In this document: piece by piece, positions 60,296 through 64,000 of the stretch
Numbering within the stretch: the stretch's first letter is position 1
Layout of the letters: each line of letters opens with the position of its first letter
Origin: Triplophysa rosa
Taxonomy: Eukaryota; Chordata; Actinopteri; Cypriniformes; Nemacheilidae
Direction: 5' to 3'
NCBI RefSeq assembly: GCF_024868665.1
Contig: NC_079898.1
Coordinates: 23,470,296 to 23,534,295, forward strand
Length of the DNA: 64,000 nucleotides
Translations under genes and position numbers: made by a program
Notes under the pieces: generated by a model
What the model was told of the DNA's origin: nothing
What the model saw: the letters and a program-made list of their open reading frames with translations, nothing else
The model's database searches: none

Positions 60296-61600
60296 TCAAA
60301 CAGCTTCCACCTCTGGAAAATTAAGGATTTTACGATGAGCTTGACGGAGATACTGTTGCTGTTTGAAGTAAACCTTAAACGCCCCTTTAATAGCCACAAA
60401 TGCAATGCCACCCTGCGAGAAAAACACAAGAGTATTATCAGAATGATGACAGAAATACATTTTTAACATTTTCTGAAGTTTCTTCATACCAGAATGGTCC
60501 TCTGAAGGTTGGAGTTGACGCTGCTGAACATCAGTTTGCCCACGATGGTGGCGATGGTGGGGAACACGAGGGCTCCGCACAAGATCCTTGTGGCCGACAC
60601 GTGATCGGCGAGTGGACTGGCTTCTGCCGGGATCCTCGGGACGGGACAACCGATACCTGCACACAACACAACAGATTTGATAAACATTTACACTTAAACA
60701 AGGCTTCATAATAATATGAGAAGTGCTACACAAAGCTTTAGAGAGAATACATGTAGGAGGAAGGAGAGAAAAGTAATATAATAAAAAAATTATATATATA
60801 TATATATATTAAATGAAATGAAATGAAATATAAAAATAAAATAAAACAAAGCATAACATAAAAAATAAAATAAAATAAAACAGAACAAAATATTAAATGA
60901 AATAAAATATAAAAATAAAATATGAAATAAAATAAAAAGTGAAATAAAAATAAATAAAAACAAAACATAAAAAGAAAATATGAAGTAAAATAAAAAAAAT
61001 TGTATAAAATAAAATATGAAATAAAAAATATATATAAAATAATGCTATTGGCCACTGTAAACACTATCTTGAACACAACAATGTCACAGAGATTATTCTT
61101 TTCTCTGTTATTGAACAATTATGTTGCGATTCACAGAGATAATGCAGTCGACACAGATCAGAATTGATCAGTACTCATTTTTGTTTTTGCCGTCAACACC
61201 GACCTGGAAAGATACTGTTGAGGATCTGAAGCTTATTGGAGTATTTCCTCCAAAGGCGGAGCACGTAATCTTCCCAGCGAATCATCTTCCCCAGAATTAG
61301 CATAACTGGGATGGTGGGCAGTCCAATCAACAGGAATAGAGGATCAGCCCGTTCCATCACATCCAGACCTTCCTTATGACCCACAACCTGAGATGAAGAG
61401 ATTGATAGGAATCAACTAATGTCGTGCACATACAAACTCTCTTCAGCTGTGATTGTGCTGTGTCCCACCTGCATGACTGTAACAGCTCCGTATGTGACGG
61501 CCGTCCAGTAAATGGATCCAACCATGATACCAGCGGCAGCAAATGGGCAGGCCTTTGAGATCAACCTGTCTGCCAGATCCAGCACGTACACCACCGGCCC

Positions 61601-61643
<43 letters not shown>

Positions 61644-63975
61644 ATGAAAATTCAACATTTACTCCCTCTCATGTTATTCCAAACCTGTAGGACTTTCCTT
61701 CTTCTGCAGAACACAAAATAAGATATTTTGAAGAAGGTTGGTAAGAAAAAACCCCAGAGACGTTTCTTAAAATATTGTCTTTTGTGTTCCACAGAACACA
61801 AATGTGTCATACAGAGGTTTTGAATGACATGAAAATGAATAAATGATAGAATTTTTATTTTTGGGTGAACTATCACTTTGAATTTGTTGAATTAGTGACT
61901 CGATTCATTTCTGCCTGACCAGCAGGGGGAAGAAATGAGTGTGTTCAATCTGAATTAATCCATCAAATCGAGAAAAGGTTAAAAGCATATAACGTTACCC
62001 AGATAATGCGATTTTCTTTCACTACGCGTTCCGAAACTTTTTAGAAATGAAATTTTATGTGCACAAGTCTCGCTGACATGTGAAATAATGGCTTAAAGAG
62101 TCATGAAAGCAATGAGGAAGCACTCGAGGTGGAAATCATGAGGAAATCATGAAATATTTACCGCAGACAACCTGCTTTCCTTTCAGCGCCTATAAATAAC
62201 CTCCACTGCAGGAGAGATGTCTGGGAAATCTCTCCGGAGAATGAAGAGGTTATTTTCACCTTCCTTCTCTAATGGATCACTGACTTCAGAACGCTTTCAT
62301 TTCCACCTTCATCATTCATAGTGTTTTCATCCATTACTGTAAATGAAACTGTGACCCTCCAGAACATTTCGGCACGGTTCAACTCCTGCGCACTTTGTAA
62401 CACCAGGACTTGATGGGTGAATTAAAAACTTGTGTAGGTTTCACCACCAAAGCTTTTCCCAAAATGACTTCTTTTGGTGTGGAACACAACCAAAAATGTG
62501 TCTGAAACTGAAGCAGTCAAACAATCCGGCTACTGTTCTGGAAACCGTCCGAGTAATATTCAGATCTGGAAGCAGATGTCCGCACCACAGCAAACCGATG
62601 TATCCGCATCTGACATCGCCAGAATCTGGCTGACGTTCTCCTCAGCGCTGTGGCGTGAAGCTCGAGCCGAGCGGGTCACATCTAATGGCTATCTGGCAAG
62701 AGAAAGAGCGCGAGCATCTCTGCAGCTGGCCACATATTCCATTATTAAGATGATTAAAACAGAACTCCACTCAGCAGGAATAGAAGACGGCAGGCTTTTC
62801 TCTCACATTTCCCACCAGCGCGACGTCTCTGCCAGAAAACAAGGACTTTCTGTTCTTCACAAACCCTCTACGATGCCAAACTGCGAAAAACAGCTTCAAT
62901 GTGATGTCATCTTAGTGCTTTCAAGAACATCTTAAGACTGGAGCTAAACCGGTTTGATGACGAACAGAAGGAACTGAAGACCAATGGTTTTCTTCATATT
63001 TTCACTTTTTCTATGAAGTGTGAGGCCTGCGGAACAATTGAAACATCTTTGAGATATTGAGCTTGAACTTTTTTGTTCTAAAACAAAGTCCTAAAATGTA
63101 CACAACACAGCGAAAAAACGTCACAATGTAAATAAGTCACAGAATAAGAATATGTGAACAACTCTTTTTGACAAAAATGTCAGACAGAACCTTATAATTC
63201 CTACCAAGTCTAAATTTGTTGTTAATTTATTCTCTATTAAAGTACACAAGCTCACACCTCAACAAAAGTCTGAAGTGTTTTGTTGTCAGGCTCATCTCTG
63301 CTTCCCGTCTCTCGCTCCTAAAGTTTGAAAACTGAACAGGATATATGATTGGAGCAATTTCACAACTGGCCACAGTCACCCTGACAACCGTCTCCCAGAA
63401 CAAACCTATTGCTATGGAAAGAGAGCGAAATGACGGTCTGGCCCTCAGGAGATGGACGATTTTTAGCGCAGAACGCAGAATCAATTTACATAAGAGCAGA
63501 AATACACGAGGATGAAAAATGACATTTCGCTTCATGAGCAGCGGATTACTGGAATCACAACAATCAAAAGCTGAGTCGCTGGAACCAGGATTGACCTACA
63601 AAGTGCGAGAAACCGCTTTCATCACGACTGCTGCAGTCATGTTTCATTGTTACAGGATCATTCGTGCTTCAATAGAAACTCTGAAATATGCACAAAGCGA
63701 AAGTGAAAAAGTGAAAGTATGTCAAGAATCTGACAGTGTGTCATTTATTTTGTTACACAAGTTTCGTCGTACCGAGCTTGGGGAACACAATGAGGTACTC
63801 CGCGTTGCATTGTGGGCAGGCGACGCGCGCTGTGCTGTTGCCTCGCTGTTTCTCGTCCACCCAGCGCTGCAGACACGACTGGTGAACCCACTTAGTGGAA
63901 CCACGGCAACGGCACGGACGCACCCACTCCGCCGTCCGGTCGTCCTCGTCTGTGGCGAAACACACCCAACAACTC
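60296..63975 (-). CDS. marchf5: MARCH5/MITOL E3 ubiquitin ligase (partial)
   Basis: Five coding exons read downward: 63975-63773, 61599-61469, 61387-61204, 60656-60490, 60412-60296. They encode residues 13-278 by human numbering, nearly identical to human; exon 1 (12 residues) lies beyond the window edge. The protein is a RING-CH ubiquitin ligase of the mitochondrial outer membrane, acting on fission/fusion factors and misfolded or signalling proteins there. The C4HC3 ligands are all visible: Cys14, Cys17, Cys33, Cys35, His43, Cys46, Cys65, Cys68. Four hydrophobic membrane segments follow, e.g. FLLIGLPTIPVMLILG and ILCGALVFPTIATIVG. The end NFPEVEAV differs slightly from the human NYPEQEEA. 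It converges on ide, as in human. Confidence 0.96.
60780..61045. repeat. A-rich low-complexity tract
   Basis: TATATA run followed by AAAATA/AAATGA-type repeats in a marchf5 intron. The 126-codon minus-strand frame of Phe/Tyr/Leu over it is an artefact of the repeat. Confidence 0.9.
61605..61636. repeat. (GA)n microsatellite
   Basis: About 32 bp of GA repeats, immediately beside the acceptor of the marchf5 exon at 61599-61469. On the minus strand it is a CT-rich tract just before the AG, so it also serves as the polypyrimidine tract. Confidence 0.85.
61637..61882. mobile_element. TTAA-type MITE copy in marchf5 intron
   Basis: Family words in order: CTTCTTCTGCAGAACACAAA, TTTTGTGTTCCACAGAACAC and the right end TTTTGGGTGAACTATCACTT. 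Confidence 0.7.
61883..63772. other. Remainder of marchf5 intron 2
   Basis: No exon recognised. The 153-codon plus-strand frame at 62474-62935 has no recognisable domain, no splice context and no homologue I know, and is treated as chance. Confidence 0.5.
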
Positions 63976-64000
63976 CTGCAACAAACACACACATCAGCAC

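Noticed and set aside
60738..61118. 126-codon minus-strand Phe/Tyr/Leu frame resembling a membrane protein
   Set aside because: Translation of an A-rich low-complexity tract inside a marchf5 intron.
62474..62935. 153-codon plus-strand frame in a marchf5 intron
   Set aside because: No recognised family or repeat periodicity; lacks upstream promoter signs and is antisense to the intron of a real gene.

Overview
The window is vertebrate nuclear DNA, almost certainly from a teleost and probably a cyprinid. The genes have many small exons with GT/AG borders, the proteins align residue for residue with human orthologues recalled from memory, and the non-coding DNA is full of short inverted-repeat DNA transposons (TTAA-flanked, hAT-like, Harbinger-like) typical of cyprinids. 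Species cannot be fixed from the sequence alone. No bacterial, phage or CRISPR features are present.

Layout. 1-14.3 kb: gene-free upstream DNA with a three-deep nest of transposons (4.1-5.9 kb), dispersed MITEs, a CpG/CRE segment near 2.1 kb and a block of POU-octamer motifs at 13.0-13.3 kb. 14.57-23.97 kb (+): opn3, four coding exons, 387 aa. 26.00-35.78 kb (-): kmo, kynurenine 3-monooxygenase, 15 coding exons, 474 aa. 37.71-37.78 kb (-): tRNA-His(GTG). 38.57-55.28 kb (+): ide, insulin-degrading enzyme, 25 coding positions plus one alternative exon, 998 aa. 60.30-63.98 kb (-): marchf5, all but its first exon.

Arrangement. opn3 and kmo converge, as at human 1q43; ide and marchf5 converge, as at human 10q23. 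Here the two pairs are joined: kmo and ide stand head to head across about 2.8 kb that holds the tRNA gene and a diverged duplication. The four proteins are not one pathway: a non-visual opsin, a mitochondrial outer-membrane tryptophan-catabolic enzyme, a zinc peptidase and a mitochondrial outer-membrane ubiquitin ligase.

All exon borders were placed by eye from splice sites plus protein continuity; every reading-frame sum closes exactly. The most unusual content is in the mobile elements. One in opn3 intron 2 is flanked by TTAA and carries two divergent first exons (a THAP zinc finger and an acidic N-terminus). A hAT-like element with perfect ends sits inside a TTAA element whose uninterrupted sister copy lies 6 kb away. 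A solo LTR has a clean 5-bp target duplication. A perfect 33-bp palindrome lies in opn3 intron 1.
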